A stretch of 64,000 bases of DNA from Litoreibacter ascidiaceicola (GCF_900129235.1 NZ_FQUV01000010.1:48470-112469), one strand, 5' to 3'; shown: positions 43,777-52,455, numbered from the stretch's first letter. Numbers and translations: made by a program. The notes: a model not told the origin generated them from the letters alone.

Positions 43777-45654
43777 ATGCTTGATTATCTTGTTACACTT
43801 CCAAGGCCTGTTAAGCGTCAGATCCTCCTCCTCATTGACGTTGTCTTGGTCCCAGCAAGCCTCTTAATCGCACTCGCGCTGCTGTTCGATACGGCGCCCG
43901 CAAGCGACTTGCTTTGGTCGGCCCTACCACTTTTCTTCATTGCACCTATTCTCGCGACGCCCGTATTTCTGAAAATTGGTTTAAATCGCATCAAGCTTAT
44001 GGCTTTTGAAGTGCACGACATGCGCCGGGGCGCGTTCGCGGCTCTTTCAGTCGCGATTTTGACAGCCATTATCACCTACGCGCTGGGCCTGAATATTCCA
44101 CGCGCTGTCGTGATGCTGACCGGACCGGTCTTTCTTCTGTTGCATTTGGGCATTCGAACGCTGGGCAGGAATTTTCTGGTTCGCCGGTTTAACGACGGGG
44201 CAGGTCGAATCCCGGTGGCGATCTATGGAGCGGGGTCTGCGGGCGTTCAACTGCTCGCGGCTTTGCGTCAAGATTTTCAGATGCGCCCGGTTACGTTTGT
44301 GGATGACAACGTCACACTACAATCAATGACAGTCTCCGGCATGGAGGTTTGTTCCAGGTCTCGGCTGGAAGCATTGGTGAAGTCGAAAGAGGTCGAGCGC
44401 GTCTTGTTGGCGATGCCATCGGTCAGTGAACCTAAGATGCGTCGTCTAACCCAAGAGCTTGCAGAATTTGGATGCGAAGTTCATGCGCTTCCGTCCTACA
44501 GCGAGTTGGTCGAAGGAACGGGTTTGGCGTCAAACCTTCGTCCCGTCACAGCCGACCGCCTTTTGGGTCGCGATAAAGTTGATCTAGAGACGCCGGAGGT
44601 TGCGCGCGCCTATGCAGGCCGTCGCGTCCTAATCACGGGGGCCGGTGGCTCAATTGGTTCGGAACTGTGTCGCCAGATCATATTGCGTGGACCACAGCGC
44701 GTGACTTTAGTGGATCACTCCGAGTACGCGCTGTACACGATTTCTCAAGAACTCATGCCGTTGGCGGCGCTGCATGGAGTTGAGTTGGTGACGCGGCTTG
44801 GATCTGTCTGCGACAAAGAACGCATGTCCAATGTCATGGCTGAATCCGAAACTGACATTGTGTTATTCGCCGCGGCCTACAAGCACGTGCCACTTGTCGA
44901 AGAGAACGAGATTGAAGGGTTGCGGAACAATCTGTTCGGGACCCTCACAACCGCAGAAGCTGCGCAAAAAGCCGGTGTCGAGCGGTTCATACTGGTTTCG
45001 ACTGACAAAGCAGTTCGCCCGACCAATATCATGGGGGCTAGCAAACGGCTTGCTGAATTGGCCATTCAGGATCTGCAAACGCGCTCCGAAGTTACGAAGT
45101 TCGCCATGGTGCGTTTTGGTAATGTGTTGGGCTCTTCCGGCTCTGTTATTCCGCTGTTCCAAAGCCAGATTTCCGCTGGTGGCCCGATAACTCTGACACA
45201 TGACAAGATCACCCGCTACTTTATGACCATTTCGGAAGCTGCGCGTCTGGTGCTTCTGGCGGGTGCTTATGCAACTGGTGGCGATGTGTTCGTTCTGGAT
45301 ATGGGCGCGCCGGTAAACATTCGCGACCTTGCACGGCGCATGGTGGAGCTGACCGGATTGACCGTGCGCGACGAAAGCAACCCGCAGGGCGATATCGACA
45401 TTCAGACCGTGGGTTTGCGTCCGGGCGAAAAACTCTACGAAGAATTGCTGATCGGGAACAACATGCTGCCGACGCCGCATGAAAAGATCATGCGTGCCGA
45501 AGAACGTAAACTTTCTCAGATCGAGATGGCGCGAATTTTGAAGCAGATACGCACAGCAATTGCGGCGAATGATCCACTGAAGTTGCGTGCGATTATCGAG
45601 GCAAGCGTGGACGGGTTTCATGTTGCTGAAACGGGTTTGGATGACGTGGTCTGA
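43777..45654 (+). CDS. membrane-bound nucleotide-sugar 4,6-dehydratase (WbpM/CapD/FlaA1-like)
   Basis: About 625 residues from ATG 43777 (MLDYLVTLPRPVK); a TTG 27 bp earlier is possible. Four membrane helices fill roughly residues 15-130, followed by a CoA-binding-like Rossmann segment (IYGAGSAGVQLLAAL). The C-terminal catalytic SDR domain has VLITGAGGSIGSELCRQI. The active-site region is FILVSTDKAVRPTNIMGASKR, which has the Met-Lys pair in place of Tyr-Lys as in WbpM-type dehydratases. These convert UDP-GlcNAc to UDP-4-keto-6-deoxy-GlcNAc. The reductase and phosphoglycosyltransferase genes that follow complete a bacillosamine- or QuiNAc-like priming set. Confidence 0.92.
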   Translation: MLDYLVTLPRPVKRQILLLIDVVLVPASLLIALALLFDTAPASDLLWSALPLFFIAPILATPVFLKIGLNRIKLMAFEVHDMRRGAFAALSVAILTAIITYALGLNIPRAVVMLTGPVFLLLHLGIRTLGRNFLVRRFNDGAGRIPVAIYGAGSAGVQLLAALRQDFQMRPVTFVDDNVTLQSMTVSGMEVCSRSRLEALVKSKEVERVLLAMPSVSEPKMRRLTQELAEFGCEVHALPSYSELVEGTGLASNLRPVTADRLLGRDKVDLETPEVARAYAGRRVLITGAGGSIGSELCRQIILRGPQRVTLVDHSEYALYTISQELMPLAALHGVELVTRLGSVCDKERMSNVMAESETDIVLFAAAYKHVPLVEENEIEGLRNNLFGTLTTAEAAQKAGVERFILVSTDKAVRPTNIMGASKRLAELAIQDLQTRSEVTKFAMVRFGNVLGSSGSVIPLFQSQISAGGPITLTHDKITRYFMTISEAARLVLLAGAYATGGDVFVLDMGAPVNIRDLARRMVELTGLTVRDESNPQGDIDIQTVGLRPGEKLYEELLIGNNMLPTPHEKIMRAEERKLSQIEMARILKQIRTAIAANDPLKLRAIIEASVDGFHVAETGLDDVV

Positions 45655-45662
45655 CGTCTGCA

Positions 45663-46547
45663 ATGGCCCTGCAAACATCTAACTTAAACGACCGACCTTT
45701 GTTGTTGATGGGGGCCACGGGCCGGGTGAGCCAGTTGCTTTTGAAGCACTGGACAGCTGTGCCCCCGAACGTGCCGGTTCGGTCACAATCCCGCGGTGAA
45801 GGCTTCGATCTCAAATGGTCGCCCCTCGAGGATGGCCCAGACCCGCTGCTGCGCTTCAATGAGGCCGAAGGTGGATTGGGCGCGATCTTCGCGATGATTG
45901 GAGCAACGCCATCAACTGCGGGCGACTTATCCCAGACCGCAGCGCTTTCTTGCGCGGTTGTCGAAGCAGCGGCCCAAGCTGGTGTGCCGCGGATTTTTCT
46001 GGCGTCGTCATCAGCAGTTTACGCAGTGGGTGAAGGGTTGTCCGAGAGCGACGATCCCGCACCGACTACCGCATATGGTCAGGCAAAGCTCGATATGGAG
46101 CATGCCGTTGCGGATTTGGGTGCGCCTATCGACGTGTGTTGCCTTCGGATCGGGAATGTGGCCGGAGCTGACGCGTTGCTGGGGCAAGCCGCTCAAGCTC
46201 CGAGCCGCAAGACGTTTAGCTTGGACAGGTTTTCAGACAATAAGGGACCGTTGCGTTCTTATATTGGCCCGTCTCAGTTCGCCCGTTGTCTGCAGCTTTT
46301 GGTTGAACACCGCACGCGCTTGCCTCCGGTCTTGAATTTTGCAGCCACACCGCCGGTTGAGATGGCGGACCTGGTCCAAGCTGCGGGGCTTCCATGGGCT
46401 TGGACAGCGGCTGCAGCCGAACGCTATAAAACGCAGCGCATTACGCTGGACTGCGCGTTGCTCGAAGCAGCAATCGGGTCGGGCAGTCTTGCTACGACGC
46501 CGGACAGTATGGTAGCCGAGTTGCGCACTCTGGGGGTCTTGGCTTGA
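45663..46547 (+). CDS. NAD-dependent epimerase/reductase (SDR), probable 4-keto-sugar reductase
   Basis: 294 residues. RPLLLMGATGRVSQLLLKH is a somewhat divergent nucleotide-binding loop (GATGRVS), FLASSSAVYA supplies the catalytic Ser and AYGQAKLDMEHAV the Tyr-x3-Lys pair. It starts 8 bp after the dehydratase gene and overlaps the sugar transferase gene by 4 bp (TTGA). The position fits reduction of the 4-keto group of UDP-4-keto-6-deoxy-GlcNAc, as done by WreQ/WbpV-type enzymes in QuiNAc synthesis. An epimerase role is the alternative. Function is inferred from order and fold. Confidence 0.8.
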   Translation: MALQTSNLNDRPLLLMGATGRVSQLLLKHWTAVPPNVPVRSQSRGEGFDLKWSPLEDGPDPLLRFNEAEGGLGAIFAMIGATPSTAGDLSQTAALSCAVVEAAAQAGVPRIFLASSSAVYAVGEGLSESDDPAPTTAYGQAKLDMEHAVADLGAPIDVCCLRIGNVAGADALLGQAAQAPSRKTFSLDRFSDNKGPLRSYIGPSQFARCLQLLVEHRTRLPPVLNFAATPPVEMADLVQAAGLPWAWTAAAAERYKTQRITLDCALLEAAIGSGSLATTPDSMVAELRTLGVLA

Positions 46548-47137
46548 CCATTTCAAAACGTCTGTTCGACCTTTCGGCCCTGCTGTTGCTTGGCACTATC
46601 TTGCTCCCTGTTTTGCTTGTGACGGCATTGATGGTGGCGCTGCTCGATGGTCGCCCCGTCTTCTACGCGGCAGAACGCATGAAAACTCCGACGCAAGGGT
46701 TTCCGTTGGTTAAATTTCGCACCATGACAGTGACACAAGCAGATCAGGGTGTGTCAGGTGGAAACAAGGCCCATCGGGTCACACGGACAGGCGCGACGCT
46801 GCGCCGTTTACGGCTTGATGAGATTCCGCAACTTTGGAACGTGCTTCGTGGCGATATCAGCTTTGTCGGGCCACGACCACCGCTGCGGGAGTATGTCGAG
46901 CGCTTTCCCGATGTATATGCACAGGTGCTGAAAAGCCGGCCCGGAATTACCGGTTTGGCCTCGATCGCGTTTCATCGTCACGAAGAGTATTTGTTGGCAA
47001 AATGTCAGTCGTCGAAAGAGACAGACGAGATCTATGCAAGGCGATGTGTCCCGCGCAAAGCCCGCCTTGATCTGATGTATCAACGGAAGCGCAACCTGTG
47101 TTTGGATGCGTGGATAATGATCAAAACAGTTTTCTAA
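46544..47137 (+). CDS. small phosphoglycosyltransferase (sugar transferase, PglC/WreU-like)
   Basis: 197 residues starting at TTG 46544, overlapping the previous stop. One re-entrant hydrophobic segment (FDLSALLLLGTILLPVLLVTALMVALL) is followed by the catalytic domain: ERMKTPTQGFPLVKFRTM, LRLDEIPQLWNVLRGDISFVGPRPPLREYV and RPGITGLASI. The Asp-Glu pair is in RLDEIPQ. This minimal monotopic form transfers a sugar-1-phosphate, here probably the 6-deoxy amino sugar made by the two preceding enzymes, to undecaprenyl phosphate. It is the second priming enzyme in the window besides the one at 12,116. Confidence 0.9.
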   Translation: MTISKRLFDLSALLLLGTILLPVLLVTALMVALLDGRPVFYAAERMKTPTQGFPLVKFRTMTVTQADQGVSGGNKAHRVTRTGATLRRLRLDEIPQLWNVLRGDISFVGPRPPLREYVERFPDVYAQVLKSRPGITGLASIAFHRHEEYLLAKCQSSKETDEIYARRCVPRKARLDLMYQRKRNLCLDAWIMIKTVF

Positions 47138-47261
47138 ACACCCCTGCAATGTGAGGTACAAAGATCGCATCCGATTACGGGGCAAGCTGCAAATCTGACT
47201 TTTCGTTGACAGTTGGCCTTAAAGTTTCGCAAGTCGCAGTGAGTTGTTTCAAGAGGATAGT

Positions 47262-48593
47262 ATGAAAATCACGATGATTGGCACCGGGTATGTTGGATTG
47301 GTGTCCGGTGTATGTTTCTCGGATTTCGGACATGATGTGGTGTGCGTAGATCGCGATCCGTCCAAGATTGAAATGCTCAACAGTGGTAACGTTCCGATTT
47401 ACGAGCCCGGCTTGGATGACCTGATGGCGAAGAACGTAGAGGCTGGCCGACTGTCATTCACCACTGATTTGAGCGCAGGGGTCAAGGGCGCCGATGCGGT
47501 GTTCATTGCCGTCGGCACCCCGACGCGGCGCGGTGACGGGCATGCCGATCTATCGTTCGTGTATGCGGCGGCTGAAGACATTGCCAAAGCCTGTGCTGCT
47601 GAAGGCAATCCCTATACCGTGATCGTCACGAAATCGACGGTCCCGTTGGGTACCAATCGGCAGGTCAAACAGGTGGTGCGTAAAGCTGCTCCTGATCTTG
47701 TGTTTGATGTTGCCTCCAATCCGGAGTTCTTGCGCGAAGGTGCAGCGATTGACGATTTCATGAAGCCAGACCGGGTGGTTGTAGGTGTTCAGACCGACCG
47801 AGCAGCCGAGGTAATGGCAGAAGTCTACCGACCGCTTTATTTGCGAGATTTCCCGATTATCACGACCGACCTCGAGAGCGCTGAGATGATCAAATATGCC
47901 GCCAACGCATTTCTGGCGACCAAGATCACGTTTATCAACGAGATCGCGGCTCTGTGCGAAAAGACGGGTGCGGATGTCAAACAGGTGTCCCGTGGCATGG
48001 GCATGGATGGCAGAATCGGAAACAAGTTTCTGCATGCAGGGCCGGGCTATGGTGGATCGTGCTTCCCCAAGGACACTTCTGCGCTGGCGCGGATAGGGCA
48101 GGAACATGCGGTCCCCATGCAAATCACCGAGACTGTCATGCGCGTGAACGACGGTATTAAAATGCGGATGATCGAAAAGTTGCGCGATCTTTGTGAAGGA
48201 ACATTCAATGGTAAAACGATTGCTGTTTTAGGCGTTACCTTCAAACCGAACACCGACGACATGCGTGATGCGCCCTCCTTGACGATTGTACCGGCGCTGG
48301 TTGGCGGTGGTGCGAAGGTTCGAGTGGTTGACCCGCAGGGCTTCCGCGAGGGCGAGGCGCTACTGCCGGGCGTGCAATGGGCCGATGATCCCTACAAGGC
48401 CGTGCACAATGCTGATGCCGTTGTGATCTTGACCGAATGGAACGAATTCCGGGCGCTGGACCTCAAGAAGATTGCCAAAAAGATGAAGAGTCCACGTATG
48501 GCTGACCTGCGTAACATTTACTCGGCCAAAGACGCCAAAAAATCTGGCTTTGCAGCGTATGTATCCATCGGCAGGCAGGACTTCGAGGCCTAG
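47262..48593 (+). CDS. UDP-glucose 6-dehydrogenase
   Basis: 443 residues from ATG 47262 (MKITMIGTGYVGLVSG), chosen for the AGAGGA site 5-6 nt upstream; the frame is open 18 bp earlier. Motifs in order: GTGYVGLVSGVCFSD (NAD loop), VAVGTPTRRGDG-type loop as IAVGTPTRRGDGHADL, FLREGAAIDDF, and the catalytic cysteine in GPGYGGSCFPKDTSAL, ending with VLGVTFKPNTDDMRDAP. It oxidises UDP-glucose to UDP-glucuronate, which could feed uronic acid into the polymer. A 124-bp gap precedes it, containing TTGACA at about 47,206, but I cannot see a matching -10 box. Confidence 0.95.
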   Translation: MKITMIGTGYVGLVSGVCFSDFGHDVVCVDRDPSKIEMLNSGNVPIYEPGLDDLMAKNVEAGRLSFTTDLSAGVKGADAVFIAVGTPTRRGDGHADLSFVYAAAEDIAKACAAEGNPYTVIVTKSTVPLGTNRQVKQVVRKAAPDLVFDVASNPEFLREGAAIDDFMKPDRVVVGVQTDRAAEVMAEVYRPLYLRDFPIITTDLESAEMIKYAANAFLATKITFINEIAALCEKTGADVKQVSRGMGMDGRIGNKFLHAGPGYGGSCFPKDTSALARIGQEHAVPMQITETVMRVNDGIKMRMIEKLRDLCEGTFNGKTIAVLGVTFKPNTDDMRDAPSLTIVPALVGGGAKVRVVDPQGFREGEALLPGVQWADDPYKAVHNADAVVILTEWNEFRALDLKKIAKKMKSPRMADLRNIYSAKDAKKSGFAAYVSIGRQDFEA

Positions 48594-48669
48594 GCCCAAC
48601 GCAACGCTTGGTATTCGGGCTGGACGCGCTTACCTTTAGGAATGCCGACTAACGCAAAAGGAGCCTGAA

Positions 48670-48849
48670 ATGGGCCTAAACTCTTTGCTCGCCCTCATCG
48701 TCTTCGCGCTCGACATTTGGGCCATTGCTTCGATTTTTAATGCTAAGATTGAGACTGCACAAAAGGTGTTGTGGATCGCATTGGTTCTGTTCTTACCAAT
48801 CATCGGCTTCTTGATCTGGTACTTCGCGGGTCCGAAACCGGCCCGTTGA
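48670..48849 (+). CDS. PLDc_N-domain mini membrane protein
   Basis: A 59-residue protein starting at ATG 48670 with a near-perfect AAAGGAG site 7 nt upstream. Two hydrophobic helices (LLALIVFALDIWAIASIF and LWIALVLFLPIIGFLIWYF) flank a short AKIETAQKV loop. The pattern helix-loop-W-x-x-(L/V)-(V/I)-x-L-P-x-x-G-x-x-(I/L)-Y matches the phospholipase D-nuclease N-terminal (PLDc_N) mini-domain. Such stand-alone proteins are common and of unknown role. Its stop overlaps the likely TTG start of the YihY-type gene. Confidence 0.85.
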   Translation: MGLNSLLALIVFALDIWAIASIFNAKIETAQKVLWIALVLFLPIIGFLIWYFAGPKPAR

Positions 48850-49715
48850 TCGTGAAGATACTGCGTTATTTAGTGTCGGCTTACACCTTCGTAAGCAATT
48901 TGCTGACAGCGATGGACGCACGCAACCTGAGCTTGATTTCGGCAGGTGTCGCCTTCTACGCAATGTTGGCGATTTTTCCGGCTCTGGCCGCCCTTATTGC
49001 ACTTTGGGGCGTTTTCTCTGATCCAAACCTGATCGACGAACAGGTTACCTTGTTAAGCAGTTTTATCCCAGGCGATGCATTCAGGCTTTTCGAGACGCAG
49101 GTGGATGCGTTGATCAATGCCAATGACTCGACGTTGGGATACACGACTTTAATCTCTTTAATGGCGGCACTTTGGTCAACGCGCGCAGGAGTGTCTGCTC
49201 TGATCCGTGGATTGAACGCGGTGTATTCGGCCCCCCATCGGACGGGACTAAGGAGGACTTTCGCAGCGTTGCTTCTAACGATGTGCTTGATTGCCATGTC
49301 GCTGATTGCGCTTACGGGTATTGTGGTCTTCCCGATCGCATTGGCCCTACTGCCACTGGGGGAGTATGCCGAAGACATGTTCGAACTGCTCCGCTGGGTG
49401 GTTGTGATTTCTGCCGTGGTCCTCGGTTTGGGTCTGATTTATCGCTTTGGCCCCAACCATAAAACGCCACATCTCAAAACCAGCTGGATATCCCCCGGTG
49501 CCTTGGTCGCCTTGGTTATCTGGGGAACGGCATCTTGGGCGTTCTCGCTCTATCTGGCAAATTTCGGCAAATATAACGAGGTGTACGGATCAATTGGCGC
49601 CGTCGTCGCATTGCTGATGTGGTTCTATATTAGCGCTTGGGTCGTCCTGCTTGGGGCGACACTGAATTGCGAGCTATCACGACGCAATCACGGCAAGAAA
49701 GCTGGTGGAGATTAG
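48846..49715 (+). CDS. YihY/UPF0761 (BrkB-like) inner-membrane protein
   Basis: About 289 residues if started at TTG 48846, which overlaps the preceding stop as TTGA; GTG 48852 is an alternative, and the frame is open to 48,771. It has the BrkB/YihY signature: SLISAGVAFYAMLAIFPALAALIALWG, LWSTRAGVSALIRGLNAVY, and KYNEVYGSIGAVVALLMWFYISAWVVLLGATLNCEL. There are six predicted helices. The function of the family is not established in spite of the old ribonuclease BN name. It is translationally coupled with the PLDc_N protein and convergent with the LacI-family gene. Confidence 0.9.
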   Translation: MIVKILRYLVSAYTFVSNLLTAMDARNLSLISAGVAFYAMLAIFPALAALIALWGVFSDPNLIDEQVTLLSSFIPGDAFRLFETQVDALINANDSTLGYTTLISLMAALWSTRAGVSALIRGLNAVYSAPHRTGLRRTFAALLLTMCLIAMSLIALTGIVVFPIALALLPLGEYAEDMFELLRWVVVISAVVLGLGLIYRFGPNHKTPHLKTSWISPGALVALVIWGTASWAFSLYLANFGKYNEVYGSIGAVVALLMWFYISAWVVLLGATLNCELSRRNHGKKAGGD

Positions 49716-49731
49716 CGCGCCAAAGCAACAT

Positions 49732-50823
49732 CTACGCCATTGGACGTAGGGTGTCGCCGGGGGCAAATATCGGGGAAAGCTCAACGCGTTTCTCCGCGGC
49801 AGCGTCAACAGAACCATCGGCTTCGCTGGCTATGATTTGTGCGGCGGCCTTCCCGATTTCAACGCGGCAGCTATCCATAGTTGCCAATTTGCGAGGCAAT
49901 CCGTCTATCAATTCCACACCGTTGAATCCTGCCAGTCCCAGCTTGCCAGGAACGTCAATTCCTGCTTCCAGGCAGTATAGCAGGCCACCCGCACCAATCA
50001 TGTCGTTGGAATAGTAAAGGAAGTCCAAGTCCTTGTTCTTCTTGAGGATATTCGCAGTCATCTCGCGACCTTTACCCAAGGCGGAACCACCGGAGTAATA
50101 CTCTTCTGCCTCAAGGCTTAGACCGTTCTCACGCAAGACTGCTTCGAACCCTTCAAAGCGTTTCCGTGCGCGGTGGTCGAGCGGCATCTTGGTGCCAAGG
50201 AAGCCGATTTTGCGATACCCGCGCTTCAAGATTTCTTTCGCGGTCTCGCGGCCAGCGCGTGTGTGGGAAATGCCAACTGCAGCGTCAACCGCGGGCCCGT
50301 CCACATCCATTATCTCGACAACGGGTACACCAGCGTTTTCCATCATGCGACGCGCGGCATCGGTGTGCTCAAGTCCGGCGATGATCAAGCCAGACGGGCG
50401 CCATGACAGCATCTCGAATATGACTTTCTCTTCTTTTTCGGGAACGTAATCGGTGACACCAACGACCGGCTGCAAAGGCGTACCATCAAGAACCTTGGAT
50501 ATCCCCATCATCACTTCCGGAAACACCATGTTAGACAGAGAGGGAATGATCACGCCCACCAGATTCACGCGGTTAGAAGCAAGGGCTCCAGCGATTTTAT
50601 TTGGGACATAGCCAAGCTGGCGGGCAGCAAGCAGAACCTTTTCGCGGGTCTTGTCAGACACCTCTCCACGGTTTCTTAACACGCGGCTGACTGTCATTTC
50701 ACTTACCCCAGACGCCTCCGACACGTCTCGAAGGGTGAGCTGGTGGCGGTATTCGGGGCTTGAGCGTTCGGCCAATGTGTATCTCGTCAACTTTTGAGTG
50801 TGAGGCATGATAGCGCTAAACAT
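49732..50823 (-). CDS. LacI-family transcriptional regulator (gluconate-repressor-like)
   Basis: About 363 residues from ATG 50823 (GGAG just upstream; ATG 50808 is also possible). The frame is open through the tRNA gene to 50,982, but that extension is antisense tRNA and not real. The helix-turn-helix is LTLRDVSEASGVSEMTVSRVLRNRGEVSDKTREKV, with the LacI-type hinge GYVPNKIAGALAS. The sugar-binding domain follows (VNLVGVIIPSLSNMVFPEV and YYSNDMIGAGGLLYCLEAG). It resembles GntR-type gluconate repressors. An 8-bp TAGCGCTA palindrome (50811-50818), of LacI-family operator type, sits at the start codon and may mean autoregulation. The target operon is not adjacent; the uxaC operon 6 kb away is a candidate by inference only. 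Confidence 0.9.
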   Translation of the reverse strand: MFSAIMPHTQKLTRYTLAERSSPEYRHQLTLRDVSEASGVSEMTVSRVLRNRGEVSDKTREKVLLAARQLGYVPNKIAGALASNRVNLVGVIIPSLSNMVFPEVMMGISKVLDGTPLQPVVGVTDYVPEKEEKVIFEMLSWRPSGLIIAGLEHTDAARRMMENAGVPVVEIMDVDGPAVDAAVGISHTRAGRETAKEILKRGYRKIGFLGTKMPLDHRARKRFEGFEAVLRENGLSLEAEEYYSGGSALGKGREMTANILKKNKDLDFLYYSNDMIGAGGLLYCLEAGIDVPGKLGLAGFNGVELIDGLPRKLATMDSCRVEIGKAAAQIIASEADGSVDAAAEKRVELSPIFAPGDTLRPMA

Positions 50824-50898
50824 CCCCCACTCCAAGGCGCAACTGTGACGGCATTTAGGGTTGCCTGCCTTCCGTGAAAAACGCCATACAGTTCGCGT

Positions 50899-50975
50899 GG
50901 TCCCGTGGCTCAACTGGATAGAGCAGCCCCCTCCTAAGGGGCAGGTTGCAGGTTCGAATCCTGCCGGGGTCACCA
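50899..50975 (+). tRNA. tRNA-Arg (anticodon CCU), island attachment site
   Basis: A full cloverleaf of 77 nt with encoded CCA. The acceptor is GGTCCCG/CGGGGTC with two G-T pairs, the D stem is GCTC/GAGC, the anticodon stem is GCCCC/GGGGC around loop CTCCTAA (anticodon CCT), and the T arm is GCAGG-TTCGAAT-CCTGC. The last 47 nt are repeated imperfectly at 61,490-61,536, which marks it as the integration site of the island on its right. Confidence 0.97.
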
Positions 50976-51078
50976 AAAACAACTGAAAAATATGGCTTAT
51001 TTACAGGGCGTTGTGCAGGAGCGTGCAGAAAGTCCCGTGAGTTTTCAGGCCGAATTCTGCTGAAACGGCGGAAATCTC

Positions 51079-51097
51079 GTACAAAACCTGTACAAAA
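51079..51097. repeat. 11-bp-spaced direct repeat GTACAAAA
   Basis: GTACAAAA occurs at 51079-51086 and 51090-51097, one helical turn apart, just upstream of the first island gene. It could be a binding site for the island's helix-turn-helix protein or part of a vestigial replication origin. Two copies are too few to call iterons. Confidence 0.3.
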
Positions 51098-51130
51098 TTC
51101 GCACGTCTTTGCGCACTTTGAGGCCTTCCA

Positions 51131-51985
51131 ATGAGCTGGCGGGTTGCAAACACATGCGCAGAACGGAAGTTCGGCAGCGCAACGCGCAAGCAGATCATCA
51201 TGTTCCTGGCAGACAAGGCGAGCGACGATGGCTCAGGCATCTGGTGTTCTAAGGGAACGATTCAGCGGCACACGGAGCTGGGAGAGACCACCGTCAAGCG
51301 AACCGTGCGCGAGTTTCTGAAGGACGGCATCCTGGTCGAGACCGGCGCACGGACCTGCAAGAACGGTTTTACCGTCGTTTACCGGATCAATCTAGCGAAG
51401 GTGGAGGCGCTGGACCCCACGCTTGAGCCCGAGATTGAGACGGGGGCCACAGTGGACCCCGTCCAGACTGAACCCGGAACGGGGGCCACAGTGGCCGGGG
51501 TACCGGGGCCACCACGGCCCCCAAACCGTCCTAAAACCATCCATAAACCACCTACGCGCAAGCGCGAGGTAGTGGCGGATGAAAAAGCTGAGAAGATTTT
51601 GGCCGCCTATCCGCCAGACCGATTGCGGGGCAAAGCGGCCTGCCTTGCCCAGATCGAAGTGGCCATGAAAGACGAGATCGCACCGGAGGATTTGCTGCTA
51701 GCGGTCCAAGCCTACGCCACCGACAGCGCAGGCTTCACCCGCTCCAAGGTCTGCTTTTCCGACAACTGGTTTCAGTCGCGGCGCTGGCAAAGATACATCG
51801 AGGATATCCGCGCCAAGCGAGAGAAGTCCCAAGCTGCAAGTGCCGATCACCACAAGCGGCTCGGCTGCTGGATCAGCGACCGCAGCCCGATGTGCAAACA
51901 CATCACGGGCAACCAAGTCACGGCGTTGCTCGCCTCAAAGCTGGTTTCAGAGGCGCAAATTCAAGCCGCAGGCCTCGGATCATGA
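51131..51985 (+). CDS. helix-turn-helix protein of the mobilizable island (replication/regulation-like)
   Basis: 284 residues. Residues about 15-80 form a winged helix-turn-helix (TRKQIIMFLADKASDDGSG, CSKGTIQRHTELGETTVKRTV, LVETGARTCKNGFTVVYRIN) of the kind found in plasmid replication and primosomal proteins of alphaproteobacteria. A Pro/Thr-rich linker (GPPRPPNRPKTIHKPPTRK) joins it to a C-terminal region with FSDNWFQSRRWQRYIE. It could be a replication initiator or the regulator of the mob genes. Its stop overlaps the mobC start as ATGA, so the genes are translated together. GC content is visibly higher from here to about 53,200 than in the polysaccharide locus. Confidence 0.7.
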   Translation: MSWRVANTCAERKFGSATRKQIIMFLADKASDDGSGIWCSKGTIQRHTELGETTVKRTVREFLKDGILVETGARTCKNGFTVVYRINLAKVEALDPTLEPEIETGATVDPVQTEPGTGATVAGVPGPPRPPNRPKTIHKPPTRKREVVADEKAEKILAAYPPDRLRGKAACLAQIEVAMKDEIAPEDLLLAVQAYATDSAGFTRSKVCFSDNWFQSRRWQRYIEDIRAKREKSQAASADHHKRLGCWISDRSPMCKHITGNQVTALLASKLVSEAQIQAAGLGS

Positions 51986-52455
51986 CCGCAACCGATCCCA
52001 CCGAAGAGCAAACAGCAAGGCGACCCATGTCATGCGCTGGCGCTGCTGACACGGGACCTTGCGAGGGGCGGCAGGCCTCCCCTTCGAACCCCACCGGCGC
52101 GGGAAAAGCCCGCACCAAAGAGCCGCTGACCGAGACCTTCGTCTTTCGGTGCACAACAGCAGAGAAGGCCCAGTTGCGCGCCAAGGCCGAAGCCGCTGGC
52201 CTGCCCGCCGCGATCCTGCTGCGTGAGGCGCTTGGCCTGACCGAAGCCCGCCGTCGCAAGCCTGTTCCACGCGTTGACCCAGCGCTTGTGCTGGCCGTTG
52301 GCCGCATCGGCGGCAACCTCAACCAGATCGCCCGGTGGCTGAATCGCGCGATGTTGGCAGGCCGTGTCGACCTCGATGCGCTCACGGTTGCCCGCCACCT
52401 GTTGACCATCGAACGCCAACTTCCCCAGATCATCGAGGCTGCCCGCCGATGCTGA
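51982..52455 (+). CDS. mobC: MobC-type relaxosome accessory protein
   Basis: 157 residues from ATG 51982, which overlaps the upstream stop by 4 bp; the frame is open 90 bp earlier but inside the previous gene. The C-terminal half is the MobC-like domain: TFVFRCTTAEKAQLRAKAEAAGL as a ribbon-helix-helix-type DNA-binding part, then VGRIGGNLNQIARWLNRAM, the conserved GxNLNQIAR-type motif. It should bind the transfer origin and help the relaxase nick it. The N-terminal 45 residues are low-complexity. It overlaps the relaxase gene by 7 bp. Confidence 0.88.
   Translation: MTATDPTEEQTARRPMSCAGAADTGPCEGRQASPSNPTGAGKARTKEPLTETFVFRCTTAEKAQLRAKAEAAGLPAAILLREALGLTEARRRKPVPRVDPALVLAVGRIGGNLNQIARWLNRAMLAGRVDLDALTVARHLLTIERQLPQIIEAARRC

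Noticed and set aside
44863..45678. 271-codon minus-strand open frame opposite the 4,6-dehydratase
   Set aside because: Antisense to a gene with intact catalytic motifs; no recognisable protein features.
50824..50982. N-terminal extension of the LacI-family protein
   Set aside because: The extension (PAGFEPATCPLGGGC) is the antisense reading of the tRNA-Arg gene, a common annotation artefact.
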